A stretch of DNA of 64,000 nucleotides from positions 3,706 through 67,705 of the forward strand of contig JBJYXV010000005.1 of assembly GCA_046260155.1 (NCBI GenBank). Reading direction: 5' to 3'. Under the pieces are notes generated by a model. It was not told the DNA's origin, made no database searches, and saw only the letters and a list, made by a program, of their open reading frames with translations. The position numbers were made by a program, and so were the translations under genes. The stretch comes from PFL25 sp046260155 (lineage in GTDB: Bacteria; Chloroflexota; Anaerolineae; Anaerolineales; UBA4823). Positions 1 through 9,000 of the stretch are shown piece by piece; position 1 is the first letter of the stretch; every line of letters starts with the position of its first letter.

Positions 1-1
1 A

Positions 2-1543
2 ACCAGCTTCTCTCCCAATATTAAAGAGCGGCGTGATTATTCCTGTGCGTTATTTGATCCCCAAGGAAATATGATCGCGCAGGCTGCACACATCCCAGTA
101 CACCTCGGTTCGATGCCGCTCTCAGTACAGGCTGCGATCGAAAAATACAGGGCACCAGAACGGGAGGATTCAGGCATTTACCCACACGACATGATTTTAC
201 TCAATGATCCATTTCAAGGTGGAACCCATTTACCTGACCTCACACTGGTATCGCCAGTTTTTCAAGAATTTGCGGGATTTGAGGGTATCAAGGATGATCG
301 GGAAAATCCCAAATTGATCGGATTTGTCGCCAGCAGGGCTCACCACGCAGACATCGGTGGTATGACTCCAGGTTCAATGCCGGTTGCCAGGGAAATATAT
401 CAGGAAGGACTTGTTATTCCACCTTCGAAATTATTTTCCCGGGGTAAGAGAAATAATGATCTCTGGGATTTGATCCTGGCGAATGTTCGCACCCCTCAGG
501 AACGTGCCGGAGATTTATGGGCTCAGGTTGCAGCCAACTTGCGCGGTCACGCTCGCTTGCAGGAGTTAGCGGCTGAATACACCCTGGAAACCATTCATCT
601 GTATATGCAGGAATTACTATCATATACGGAGGTCATGACCCGCAAGCTGATCTCAGGTCTGCCAAATGGGACTTACACTTTCCTTGATTATCTGGATGAT
701 GATGGCATCAACGAAAAACCGGTATCAATCACAGTCTCGATTCTCATTGATGGCGACCGGGCGGTTGTCGATTTCAGCGGCTCAGCTGCCCAACAGCAAG
801 GTAGTGTAAATGCTGTTTATGCAATCACTTTATCTGCAGTGTATTATGTATTTCGGTGTTTATTAAACCTTGATGTGCCGAATAACACGGGATGTTTAGC
901 ACCCATCGAGGTAATTGCGCCTCGTGGAACGGTGGTTAATGCCGCGCACCCAGCGCCGGTTGCAGGTGGTAATGTGGAGACCTCCCAGCGCATCGTGGAT
1001 GTGTTGCTGGGTGCGCTGGCGAAAGCTTGTCCAGATCGCATCCCCGCAGCAAGTCAGGGCACGATGAACAACGTGATCATCGGGGGGTGGGATCAAAGGT
1101 ATAAGAAGCCCTTTACTTATTATGAAACTATTGGAGGTGGTGCCGGGGCTGGACCTTTTGGTGATGGTACTTCGGCTGTCCATTCCCATATGACCAACAC
1201 CCTGAATACACCCGTCGAAGCTCTGGAATTTGCTTATCCACTGCGAGTAAGCAGGTATGAAATTCGAACAGACTCGGGGGGGAATGGAAGAAATTCTGGT
1301 GGTGATGGAATCATCCGAGAAATTGAAATGCTAGGTGAAAGCCAGGTTACCTTACTATCAGAAAGACGGACCATCCCCCCGTACGGTTTATCCGGTGGTG
1401 ATCCGGGAGCAGTGGGAGTAAATTATATGATCAAATCTGGGGAAACGCATCTCCTCCCTGGGAAATGCACCATAACTCTCGACAGAGGGGCTCTACTGGT
1501 GGTAAATACACCAGGTGGTGGCGGTTACGGAAAATCAGAATAA
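2..1543 (+). CDS. hyuB: Hydantoinase B / 5-oxoprolinase beta-type subunit, 5' end outside window
   Basis: Members of this family pair with a HyuA subunit in the cytoplasm to open hydantoin or 5-oxoproline rings. The frame is open to the window edge: before the Met at 71 it reads SPNIKERRDYSCALFD, a conserved stretch of the family, so that Met is internal and the true start lies upstream. Also seen are LNDPFQGGTHLPDL, ASRAHHADIGG, a C-terminal SGGDGIIREIEM, and the glycine-rich end TPGGGGYG. About 513 residues are visible, close to full length for the family. HyuA would be expected just upstream, out of view. Substrate cannot be told from sequence. It converges on the next gene with a 2-bp gap. 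Confidence 0.9.
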   Translation, partial: TSFSPNIKERRDYSCALFDPQGNMIAQAAHIPVHLGSMPLSVQAAIEKYRAPEREDSGIYPHDMILLNDPFQGGTHLPDLTLVSPVFQEFAGFEGIKDDRENPKLIGFVASRAHHADIGGMTPGSMPVAREIYQEGLVIPPSKLFSRGKRNNDLWDLILANVRTPQERAGDLWAQVAANLRGHARLQELAAEYTLETIHLYMQELLSYTEVMTRKLISGLPNGTYTFLDYLDDDGINEKPVSITVSILIDGDRAVVDFSGSAAQQQGSVNAVYAITLSAVYYVFRCLLNLDVPNNTGCLAPIEVIAPRGTVVNAAHPAPVAGGNVETSQRIVDVLLGALAKACPDRIPAASQGTMNNVIIGGWDQRYKKPFTYYETIGGGAGAGPFGDGTSAVHSHMTNTLNTPVEALEFAYPLRVSRYEIRTDSGGNGRNSGGDGIIREIEMLGESQVTLLSERRTIPPYGLSGGDPGAVGVNYMIKSGETHLLPGKCTITLDRGALLVVNTPGGGGYGKSE

Positions 1544-1545
1544 TT

Positions 1546-1962
1546 CTATACGGAGTTGCTCAAGATTTTCCAGGCTCCATGCCAGGGTTCACCTAATCGA
1601 TTGCGTACAGGCACCTGAACGGATTTCAGTTTTTCTGCAATTTTCGCAGACAGGATAGCAACTTTCCCCCAATCATCCTCCAAGACTGCTATGCGCATTT
1701 CTTCAGCATAGCTTTCGCTCCATGCCCATTCCATGCGGAACCGATCCGCTTTGACCCAATAATCCCGTTTTTCCCACGGAGTAACGGTTATTTCTATCGT
1801 TCTGTGAACAGCTTCCAAGTTGAGGGCGATAAATGCTGCTAAATCTCGCGTTTCATTGTTAACGTCGGATTGTTGGGATAATTTTCTCAACGAAAGGACG
1901 ATTTCACGAGTTAATTTTTTTCGCTGTTTGCCTACACCGTCAACATTGATAATCCGGCTCAA
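1546..1962 (-). CDS. Hypothetical protein, 138 aa
   Basis: I do not recognise a family. The protein is soluble, mixed-charge and helix-rich, with a Trp-rich middle (TPWEKRDYW, MEWAWSESYAEEM) and a C-terminal GEPWHGAWKIL. The TTG start is supported by a GGAGGAG ribosome-binding site just upstream on the minus strand (near 1966-1972). It converges with the hydantoinase gene and is divergent from the tRNA-Leu promoter. Reading frame, strong ribosome-binding site and lack of overlap argue for a real gene. Confidence 0.6.
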   Translation of the reverse strand: MSRIINVDGVGKQRKKLTREIVLSLRKLSQQSDVNNETRDLAAFIALNLEAVHRTIEITVTPWEKRDYWVKADRFRMEWAWSESYAEEMRIAVLEDDWGKVAILSAKIAEKLKSVQVPVRNRLGEPWHGAWKILSNSV

Positions 1963-2018
1963 ATTCTCCTCCAGTACCTGCTAACGATCCTGTATTAGAT
2001 ACCATTATATCGAAATTA

Positions 2019-2047
2019 TTGACGTTCGTTTACCAACGGCTTATAAT
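2019..2047 (+). promoter_or_regulatory. Sigma-70-type promoter of tRNA-Leu
   Basis: TTGACG at 2019-2024 and TATAAT at 2042-2047 are separated by exactly 17 bp, and the tRNA begins 15 nt after the -10 box. This is the best consensus promoter in the window. Confidence 0.85.
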
Positions 2048-2062
2048 CTCTCTGCGTTGACC

Positions 2063-2144
2063 GGGGAAGTGCTGGAACTGGCAGACAGGCGTGACTTAGG
2101 ATCACGTGCCGCAAGGCGTGAGGGTTCGACTCCCTCCTTCCCCA
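2063..2144 (+). tRNA. tRNA-Leu (anticodon UAG)
   Basis: The acceptor stem GGGGAAG (2063-2069) pairs with CTTCCCC (2137-2143), with discriminator A at 2144. The anticodon loop CTTAGGA gives anticodon UAG. A long variable arm (TGCC-GCAA-GGCG) marks a class II tRNA, and the T arm has GAGGG-TTCGACT-CCCTC. The CCA end is not encoded directly after the discriminator. Confidence 0.95.
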
Positions 2145-2219
2145 CACCAGCTAAAGAAAAATTTTCTAAAAGAAATTATGATACTGCCGTCTGCACCCAC
2201 ATTCTGCTACCAATGGAAG

Positions 2220-2228
2220 TGTTATAAT
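2220..2228 (+). promoter_or_regulatory. Extended -10 promoter element before trigger factor
   Basis: TGT followed by TATAAT (2223-2228) forms an extended -10 element 35 nt before the trigger factor start. I see no good -35 hexamer, as is usual with extended -10 promoters. Confidence 0.55.
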
Positions 2229-2262
2229 CAGCGGGTTAATTTATGAGCGCAGGGAGTAGAAA

Positions 2263-3873
2263 TTGAATATTGATAAGGAAATCTTAGAAGACCAGCAGGT
2301 GAAGTTGACCGTCGAGGTTGAGAACGACCAATTAGAAGCCTCAAAGCGGAAAGCTGCAAAAAAAATCGCCCGGCGAATTAAAGTTCCGGGATTTCGTCCA
2401 GGAAAAGCCCCCTATCAAGTAATCCGCCGGCAAATCGGTGATGAAGCACTGATGGAAGAGAGCCTAGAAATTTTGATCCAGGATCTATACCCAAAAGTGA
2501 TTGAGCAAACCGAGATTGAACCTTACGGACCAGGAAACCTGGAAAATGTCGTCAGCCTCGATCCATTAGTCCTCGAATTTGTCATCCCACTGATGGCAGA
2601 AGTTGAACTTGGTGACTACCGGGCGGTCCGTCTGCCCTATGAACCTCCCGAAGTGACTGACCAGGAAGTTGAAGCTGTAGAGCAGGATTTTCGCCAACGG
2701 CAAGCAGTTGAAGAAACGGTTGATCGACCGGCAGAAGCTGGTGATCATGCCTATATTCGTATATCAGCAAAACGATCTGAGCAGGCTGCTGATGATCAAG
2801 GGGAGAATGGGGAGAATGGTAACGAATCCGATGCAGGTGCCCTGATCGAAGAACGGTCGACTTCGATGATCATCGCTACCGAACAAGGTGATACTTCGGT
2901 TGAATGGCCTTTTGAGGGGTTTTCAAGAGAATTAATCGGTATGGCAGCGGGTGAAGATAAAACTTTGCTGTACACATTCCAGGATGATTCTCCTTATGAA
3001 TCACTGCGCGGTGCAGATGCAGAATTTTCCATCCATATGGAGGATGTAAAAGCCCGTTTATTGCCGGAATTGAATGATGAATTTGCCCAATCGCTCGGCG
3101 AATACGAGGATTTGGAAGCTCTCCAGCGGGATATCCGGGAGAGCCTTGAACAAAGAGCAATCGAAGCATATAACACAGAATATGATGATCAAGTTCTTGA
3201 CCAGATTATCGAAAGTTCCACGATTAAATATCCGCCTCAAATGAAAGAAAATGAGATCGATAATGTCATCCAGCAGCTAGAGAATCGTTTGAGAAATCAG
3301 GGGCTTGATCTGGATTTGTATCTGAAAACACGTGACATGGAAAACCAGGATTTGCGGGACGAAGCTGAGCCAGTCGCCGAAACACGTGTGAAGAGATCTC
3401 TGGTGGTGCTTGAAATAGCCCGGCTGGAAAATATCGATGTGAGTGAGGCAGAACTTGAGGAAGAGACCTCCCGGACTCTAGATTCAATTACACGGTTCAT
3501 GTCAGAGGCTGACAGGAAACAGTTTGATTCACCGAACACCCTCATGAACCTTACCGGTAGTATCTATGCTGAAATGCGGATGAACCGCACGATTGAATTC
3601 TTACGCAAAGTCGCCAATGGTGAAGCAGACGCTTTCGAACCATCTCCAGATGAAGAAGAACCCGTTGATGATGCTGCAGATTCTAAAGATGATCCTTCGC
3701 AACCATCAGATATTGCAGGAGAACCAGAAGTGGTGCAGGCTACGGATGAACAGCAGGAAATGCTTGAAAAAGGTTCTTCCGCTGACCCTGGAGAAGAATC
3801 AACTGAGGCACCGGAGCATGAAACTGCAGAGGTACCTGGCGAACACCAGGAAGCCGATGACACTTCGGATTAA
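2263..3873 (+). CDS. tig: Trigger factor with acidic C-terminal extension
   Basis: Ribosome-bound chaperone and peptidyl-prolyl isomerase that meets nascent chains at the tunnel exit. The ribosome-docking motif GFRPGKAP is at residues 43-50. An FKBP-like PPIase domain follows (about 150-260), holding an acidic Asn/Gly/Glu-rich insertion near 170-190, then the helical C-terminal chaperone domain. It starts at TTG with AGGGAG about 6 nt upstream. At 536 residues it is roughly 90 longer than usual: from about 455 the tail is Glu/Asp/Ser/Pro-rich with no predicted fold. ClpP follows after 150 bp, the common tig-clp neighbourhood. Confidence 0.95.
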   Translation: MNIDKEILEDQQVKLTVEVENDQLEASKRKAAKKIARRIKVPGFRPGKAPYQVIRRQIGDEALMEESLEILIQDLYPKVIEQTEIEPYGPGNLENVVSLDPLVLEFVIPLMAEVELGDYRAVRLPYEPPEVTDQEVEAVEQDFRQRQAVEETVDRPAEAGDHAYIRISAKRSEQAADDQGENGENGNESDAGALIEERSTSMIIATEQGDTSVEWPFEGFSRELIGMAAGEDKTLLYTFQDDSPYESLRGADAEFSIHMEDVKARLLPELNDEFAQSLGEYEDLEALQRDIRESLEQRAIEAYNTEYDDQVLDQIIESSTIKYPPQMKENEIDNVIQQLENRLRNQGLDLDLYLKTRDMENQDLRDEAEPVAETRVKRSLVVLEIARLENIDVSEAELEEETSRTLDSITRFMSEADRKQFDSPNTLMNLTGSIYAEMRMNRTIEFLRKVANGEADAFEPSPDEEEPVDDAADSKDDPSQPSDIAGEPEVVQATDEQQEMLEKGSSADPGEESTEAPEHETAEVPGEHQEADDTSD

Positions 3874-4023
3874 TCTTCCACCCCGTTGCGCGAGCAGAAA
3901 CCAGGGAGATTTCTATCAAGATTCTTATAAAACCCCCCGGGATTACCATTAAAATCAAGGGGCTGCTTTACCAGCAAGTTTAATATATTTATCGGCAAAA
4001 TAATTTCAAGGAAGGAAAAACGA

Positions 4024-4644
4024 ATGGATATTTCCGAGATCAATTCTTTGATCCCAATGGTAATCGAAACTACGGGACGTGGTGAGCGAGCATTTGACAT
4101 TTATTCTTTGCTGCTGCGTAATCGCCTGATTTTCCTTGGCACACCCATTAATGACCAGGTCGCCAATCTGATCGTCGCACAGCTGCTGTTCCTGAACCAG
4201 GAGGATCGTGAAGCACCGATTAACATGTACATCAACTCCCCTGGTGGCCAGGTATATGCCGGCTTGGCAATTTATGATGCCATGCAGATGATTTCAAATC
4301 CCATCAGCACTGTCGCTGTCGGAGTCACAGCCTCATTTGGTACAGTGCTGCTGGCTGGTGGTGCAAAAGGCCAGCGCTATGCCTTACCTCACGCCACAAT
4401 TCATCTCCACCAACCACTGGGAGGCGCTCAGGGGCAGGTAACAGATATTGAAATTCAAGCCAAGGAATTCCTTCGCTTACGTACGAAGCTCAATGAAATA
4501 CTGACCCAGCACACCGGGCAGCCATCAGATGTCATCGAAAGGGATACTGAAAGAGATTTCTGGATGGACGCACACACTGCCGTGGATTATGGCCTGGTTG
4601 ATGAAGTTCTTGAAGCACAACCCAAGGAAGATGAAAAAGAGTAA
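4024..4644 (+). CDS. clpP: ATP-dependent Clp protease proteolytic subunit
   Basis: Serine protease subunit that forms the barrel of the Clp protease and needs a ClpX/ClpA/ClpC ATPase; none is encoded here. The catalytic triad is complete: Ser104 in TASFGT, His129 in HLHQP and Asp178 in ERDTERD, with the same 25- and 74-residue spacings as in E. coli ClpP. INSPGGQVYAG gives the oxyanion-side glycines. A purine-rich AAGGAAGG precedes the ATG. The length of 206 residues is normal, and there is no obvious propeptide. A terminator follows. Confidence 0.95.
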   Translation: MDISEINSLIPMVIETTGRGERAFDIYSLLLRNRLIFLGTPINDQVANLIVAQLLFLNQEDREAPINMYINSPGGQVYAGLAIYDAMQMISNPISTVAVGVTASFGTVLLAGGAKGQRYALPHATIHLHQPLGGAQGQVTDIEIQAKEFLRLRTKLNEILTQHTGQPSDVIERDTERDFWMDAHTAVDYGLVDEVLEAQPKEDEKE

Positions 4645-4673
4645 TCTGTAGTAAATATTCGAGTAAAATCTAA

Positions 4674-4716
4674 ACCGGATGGAAAATAAAACCATCCGGT
4701 CTTTTCTTATTTTTTC
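4674..4716 (+). terminator. Rho-independent terminator after clpP
   Basis: A 9-bp perfect stem ACCGGATGG/CCATCCGGT (4674-4682 with 4692-4700) has a 9-nt A-rich loop and is followed by a T-rich run (4701-4715). It separates tig-clpP from the next gene group. Confidence 0.85.
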
Positions 4717-4727
4717 AAGGGTTACAG

Positions 4728-5513
4728 GTGAAGGAAAATCATTCAATTAATACGCTAATACTTGATATGGATGGTGTTTTATGGCGAGATACCCATCCAA
4801 TTGGCGATTTACCGGCTTTATTCCAGAAAATCGAAATGCGGGGGTTGAAAACAGCCTTCGTAACCAATAATGCCACCAGATCAATTGACCAATATGTGGA
4901 GAAATTGGCTGCTTTCGGTGTTACTTCCACTCGCGAACAAGTTATAAATTCAGGTCTTGCAGCGGGGATAAATCTTAAAAATCGGTTCCCATCTGGAGGC
5001 CCGGTATACATTTTGGGAGAGCAGGGATTATTTGCGACCCTGAAGGAATTTGGCTTCCATCATTCCATTGATCAGCCATTGGCGGTGATTGCCAGCCTGG
5101 ATCGTGATCTTACCTACCAGAAACTCTCTGAAGCATCTGCATTCATCCGCACCGGTATTCCTTTTCTGGGGACCAACCCGGATCCCTCTCTGCCAACACC
5201 GGAAGGCTACGTTCCGGGGACAGGGGCGATCCTAGCTGCCCTGACTTCGACAACCGGGCGTTCTCCTGAGATTATCGGAAAGCCCTCTCCTGTGATGTAC
5301 CAAATTGCGTTAAACAACCTGGAGGTCCTCCCCTCCAATGCCCTCGCAGTCGGCGATCAAATGCCAACTGATATTGCAGCCGGGATACAGGCTGGATGCC
5401 AGACTGCGCTGGTATTAACCGGTGTCTCGAGTAGGGCGACCTTAAAGAATTTCGATTTCAAACCAACATTTATCGCGGATAGTTTGACCCAGTTAATTGA
5501 TGAGCTGGTATGA
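4728..5513 (+). CDS. HAD-superfamily IIA sugar/nucleotide phosphatase (NagD-like)
   Basis: Cytoplasmic Mg-dependent phosphatase of the NagD / 4-nitrophenylphosphatase type. HAD motif I is DMDGVLW (nucleophile Asp13, acid Asp15), motif II VTNNATRS, motif III Lys in IGKPSP, and motif IV GDQMPTDI. The large C2-type cap between motifs II and III is intact, and 261 residues is normal. It starts at GTG 12 nt after the terminator T-run with a weak ribosome-binding site. Its stop overlaps the rlmN start by 4 bp (ATGA). Physiological substrate unknown. Confidence 0.85.
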   Translation: MKENHSINTLILDMDGVLWRDTHPIGDLPALFQKIEMRGLKTAFVTNNATRSIDQYVEKLAAFGVTSTREQVINSGLAAGINLKNRFPSGGPVYILGEQGLFATLKEFGFHHSIDQPLAVIASLDRDLTYQKLSEASAFIRTGIPFLGTNPDPSLPTPEGYVPGTGAILAALTSTTGRSPEIIGKPSPVMYQIALNNLEVLPSNALAVGDQMPTDIAAGIQAGCQTALVLTGVSSRATLKNFDFKPTFIADSLTQLIDELV

Positions 5514-6571
5514 ACACTGAGAAATTGAATTTTTATGATATCGAACATGAGGATTTAGAGCAAGAATTCGTCCTCTGGGGGGAGCCACGCTACAGGGCTA
5601 CTCAGGTGTGGGATGGGGTCTACAGGCAGCTGAAAACTAACTTTGAAGATATATCAAATATTCCCAGAGATTTGCGGTCGCGACTGTCAGCCAAATATTC
5701 CTTACAAAATCTGATTGCGGAAGTCAACTTAGATTCCTCAGATCAGCAAACTTCAAAAACTCTCTTCCGCATGGGGGATGGGAACGCCATCGAAACGGTG
5801 TTGATGCGTTATAAGAACCGGCGGACTTTGTGCATCTCCAGCCAGTCAGGTTGTGCTTTAGGGTGCGTATTCTGTGCAACTGGACAAATGGGATTGAAGC
5901 GCAACCTGTCAAGTGGAGAGATCGTTGAACAGGTAATGGTGTTCGAACGCTCCCTACACCAGGAGGATTCTGGTTTAACCAATATCGTCGTGATGGGTAT
6001 GGGTGAACCCTTCCATAATTACGAACGAACCCTGGAAGCTATCGACCGGTTGAACCACCCTGCGGGATTAAATATAGGAGCCAGGCGGTTTACCGTATCA
6101 ACAGTAGGATTGGTCCCACAAATCCGCAGATTTTCGATGGAAAAAAGGCAGGTTAATCTCGCAGTTTCTCTGCACGCTGCAGATGATGAACTGCGCAATT
6201 CAATCTTGCCAATCAACAAAAAATACCCCTTATCCGACCTTTTTGACGCCTGCCAGGATTATGTTGAGCAAACAAGACGCCGTATTACATTCGAATGGGC
6301 ACTAATCGAGGGCGTGAATGACTCTCAGGACCAAGCCGCGAAGCTTACAGGTTTGATCGGCGGGATGTTGAGTCATGTTAATCTCATCCCCTTGAACCCA
6401 ACCGGTGGTTATCAAGGTATTGGATCATCCCAGCAAAAAGCCCAGCAGTTTAAAACATATTTAGAACACAATGGCATACCGTGTACGATTCGAGTGCGAA
6501 GAGGAATCGATATTCATGCTGGTTGTGGGCAGCTGGCCACGATTAGAGATCAATCTGGAGATACACTATGA
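5510..6571 (+). CDS. rlmN: Dual-specificity 23S rRNA A2503 / tRNA A37 C2-methyltransferase
   Basis: Radical-SAM enzyme that methylates C2 of A2503 in 23S rRNA and A37 in some tRNAs. The radical-SAM cluster ligands are Cys115, Cys119 and Cys122 (CALGCVFC). The second catalytic residue is Cys339 in HAGCGQLA, which carries the methyl group in RlmN. GMGEPFHNYE is the SAM-binding GEP motif. At 353 residues it is full length. Start and stop both overlap the neighbours by ATGA, implying translational coupling with the phosphatase and the lipid kinase. Confidence 0.95.
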   Translation: MNTEKLNFYDIEHEDLEQEFVLWGEPRYRATQVWDGVYRQLKTNFEDISNIPRDLRSRLSAKYSLQNLIAEVNLDSSDQQTSKTLFRMGDGNAIETVLMRYKNRRTLCISSQSGCALGCVFCATGQMGLKRNLSSGEIVEQVMVFERSLHQEDSGLTNIVVMGMGEPFHNYERTLEAIDRLNHPAGLNIGARRFTVSTVGLVPQIRRFSMEKRQVNLAVSLHAADDELRNSILPINKKYPLSDLFDACQDYVEQTRRRITFEWALIEGVNDSQDQAAKLTGLIGGMLSHVNLIPLNPTGGYQGIGSSQQKAQQFKTYLEHNGIPCTIRVRRGIDIHAGCGQLATIRDQSGDTL

Positions 6572-7473
6572 CTGCGAAAATTATCCTTAACCCTTATGCT
6601 GGTCGCTGGGAAGCCCAAGCCCATAAAGAAGAACTGCTGGATGCTCTCAAAAGGGCTGGAGTAGATTTTGAATTACAGGTAACGGATGGACCTGGTCATG
6701 CGGTTAAATTGGCCCAAGAAGCAGTTGAACATGGATACAACCCGGTGGTTGCTGCTGGGGGCGATGGCACCTATAGTGAAGTGGTTAACGGCATCGCAGC
6801 TGCCAATAACAACGATGGTTCAATAATATTTGGAATGATCCCGCTGGGTTCAGCCAATGACCTGGTAAATAATTTGAAACTGCCTAAAGGGATTACGGAT
6901 GCAGTACGCATCATTGCTGAGGGTCATATCCGCATGATGGATTTATGCAAAGTAAATGATCAATATTTCGATAACAATTCAGCAATTGGTCTTGAACCAT
7001 ATATTACATTGATCCAACAACGCATTAAAAGGCTCAAGGGCAGCCTCCGCTATTTAACAGCGACTTTGATGGGGGTGATGGATAAACCCCAATGGGAGAT
7101 GACGCTTGAGTGGCAGGGGGGAAATTACCATGGCCCGGTAACGTTGGTGACGGTTGGTAATTCCCCACGTACCGGAGGAATTTTTTATATGACTCCTCAT
7201 GCTGATCCATTCGACGGCTTACTCACTTTTGTCTATGGTTACATGCCGACCCGCCGGAAAATTCTGACATTGTTACCACGCACTATGAAACCGGGTGAGG
7301 GCAGTTATGTTGAACATCCTTCTATTCACGAGATTTCTTCGCCCTGGCTGAAGGTCCATTCTGTCCAGCCCACTCCTGCACATGCTGATGGTGAGGTGTT
7401 TTCAGAACAGATTCACGATTTAGAATACCGGGTTATTCCTCAATGCCTACCCGTATTGATGTCCAACAAATAG
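6568..7473 (+). CDS. Diacylglycerol/lipid kinase family protein
   Basis: Member of the DAGK-catalytic (YegS/DgkB) family that phosphorylates a lipid alcohol with ATP at the inner membrane surface. The nucleotide-binding GGDGT is at residues 64-68, followed by SEVVNGIA, and IPLGSANDLVNNL matches the second conserved block (usually GTxNDxA). The N-terminal IILNPYAG block and a beta-rich C-terminal domain are present. At 301 residues it is normal length. The substrate could be diacylglycerol, a sphingoid-type base or another lipid. Confidence 0.88.
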   Translation: MTAKIILNPYAGRWEAQAHKEELLDALKRAGVDFELQVTDGPGHAVKLAQEAVEHGYNPVVAAGGDGTYSEVVNGIAAANNNDGSIIFGMIPLGSANDLVNNLKLPKGITDAVRIIAEGHIRMMDLCKVNDQYFDNNSAIGLEPYITLIQQRIKRLKGSLRYLTATLMGVMDKPQWEMTLEWQGGNYHGPVTLVTVGNSPRTGGIFYMTPHADPFDGLLTFVYGYMPTRRKILTLLPRTMKPGEGSYVEHPSIHEISSPWLKVHSVQPTPAHADGEVFSEQIHDLEYRVIPQCLPVLMSNK

Positions 7474-7485
7474 TAATTTGATTGA

Positions 7486-8184
7486 ATGACTTTGTCAGCC
7501 CAATCTGGAACCCTTTCCCGCATTATAAATAGAATCCTTATTATATTTTTCCAGCTACTGTACAATCAATTTGCCTGGACTTATGATTGGGTTGCTGACA
7601 TGGTCTCAATTGGGCGTTGGAAATCATGGGTATTGACCGTTGAACCTCTGATTCGAGAAACAAAGACGCTTGAAATAGGTTGTGGACCAGGTCATTTACA
7701 GCTCGATGCTTCAATGAATAACAGCGAGATCTTTGGCTTGGATACCAGCCGTAAAATGCTGCAGCAGGCCAGGCGCAGGTTAATGCGGAATAATTGTGAA
7801 GGGAATCTGGTGCTTGGAAAAGCACAAAAACTACCATACCGCGCTGGATCTTTTAAAAAGATCGTGATGACTTTCCCAAGTGAATTCGTTTATGACCCGC
7901 AGACTGCTGAGCAGATTTGGCGGGTACTTGGGGAAGATGGTGAATTGATCTTATTGCCTGCAGCATGGATTACAGGGGTAAACAAATTGGACAGACTGGC
8001 TGCCTGGCTGTTCAGAATTACCAATCAAGCCCCAAATCTTGATCACAATAGCATCGAAGAGAAATTAATTCGCTCATTCCAAGGACTAGAAGAGGTAGGA
8101 TTCAATCTTCAGAGCAGCTTAATTGAGCTACAAGGCAGTGAAATATTATTGATCCATGGAACTAAAGAAACGATAAGTGACTGA
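7486..8184 (+). CDS. Class I SAM-dependent methyltransferase
   Basis: Methyltransferase of the UbiE/Methyltransf_11 type. Motif I is LEIGCGPGH (62-70), the acidic end of beta-2 is GLDTSRKML, and post-motif blocks LPYRAGSF and VMTFPSEF follow. A hydrophobic N-terminal helix (about 16-30) may touch the membrane. It lies 12 bp after the lipid kinase, so a lipid or quinone substrate is possible, but this rests on context only. Confidence 0.8.
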   Translation: MTLSAQSGTLSRIINRILIIFFQLLYNQFAWTYDWVADMVSIGRWKSWVLTVEPLIRETKTLEIGCGPGHLQLDASMNNSEIFGLDTSRKMLQQARRRLMRNNCEGNLVLGKAQKLPYRAGSFKKIVMTFPSEFVYDPQTAEQIWRVLGEDGELILLPAAWITGVNKLDRLAAWLFRITNQAPNLDHNSIEEKLIRSFQGLEEVGFNLQSSLIELQGSEILLIHGTKETISD

Positions 8185-8204
8185 TAATTTCACGATAGTT
8201 CGAG

Positions 8205-8210
8205 TAAAAT
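8205..8210 (+). promoter_or_regulatory. -10 box 7 nt before the start codon (leaderless promoter)
   Basis: TAAAAT is followed by exactly 7 nt and the ATG at 8218, with no ribosome-binding site. The same arrangement recurs at four other genes in this window. Confidence 0.5.
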
Positions 8211-8217
8211 AAAATCC

Positions 8218-8928
8218 ATGGAAGTATGTGTTGGTATTGCAAAAATTCGCAAATATGCCACCTCAGAAAGTGGTGATACTGTTGAAGTTGTCGAAAGACC
8301 AAAAGGGGGATTGTCTGTTGTCTTGGCGGATGGACAATCTTCTGGGCGCGGGGCAAAGTGGATTTCAACCCTTGTTGTGCGTAAAGTGATTACTCTCTTA
8401 GCCGAGGGTGTCCGGGATGGCGCGGCAGCACGTGCTGCATCAGATTCTCTTTACACGGAACGGAGCGGGAAAGTATCTTCGACACTGAATATTTTGTCTG
8501 TTGATAATCAGACAAAAACCCTGGTCATCACACGTAACAATCCTGCACCCGTATTGATAGCCAGTAATGAGGATATTACGCTCTTGGATGAAACATCGCT
8601 GCCGATTGGTCTATATCGAGGTACCCGTCCGGTAATTAACGAATTAGCTCTTGATCACGGATTAACGACGGTCGTTTACACCGATGGTATTGTGCATGCG
8701 GGTTCTCGTTACGGTGAATCGATGGATGTTCAAACTGGGCTCCAGGCACTGCTTGAGGACGAAGACCCCACTCCCCAATTAATCGCCGATTCATTGCTAG
8801 AAAATGCAATTAAATTGGACCGCGGTAGACCGGCAGACGATATTAGCGTAGTTGTATTACGTGTGATGAGCCGGACTGGTGATGATGTGCGGCGAATGTC
8901 CGTCCGCTTACCATTGGATATCTATTAG
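8218..8928 (+). CDS. PP2C/SpoIIE-type serine phosphatase
   Basis: Metal-dependent PPM phosphatase of the SpoIIE/RsbU branch, probably acting in a partner-switching or signalling pathway. Metal-binding Asp residues are seen in VLADGQSSG (Asp38), VVYTDGIVHAG (Asp156) and the C-terminal ADDIS (Asp207/208). There is no sensory or membrane domain; 236 residues is a bare catalytic domain. No anti-sigma or anti-anti-sigma gene is adjacent, so the target is unknown. A weak 7-bp hairpin (8945-8951 with 8966-8972) follows. Confidence 0.8.
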   Translation: MEVCVGIAKIRKYATSESGDTVEVVERPKGGLSVVLADGQSSGRGAKWISTLVVRKVITLLAEGVRDGAAARAASDSLYTERSGKVSSTLNILSVDNQTKTLVITRNNPAPVLIASNEDITLLDETSLPIGLYRGTRPVINELALDHGLTTVVYTDGIVHAGSRYGESMDVQTGLQALLEDEDPTPQLIADSLLENAIKLDRGRPADDISVVVLRVMSRTGDDVRRMSVRLPLDIY

Positions 8929-9000
8929 GATCACCCGCTATTAGATAGGCTTAGCAAGATTTATTAGCCTATTTGTCCAGGTATATGAAACCAGGATGGT

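Noticed and set aside
3593..3952. 119-codon plus-strand frame over the end of trigger factor
   Set aside because: Shadow of the low-complexity acidic tail in another frame.
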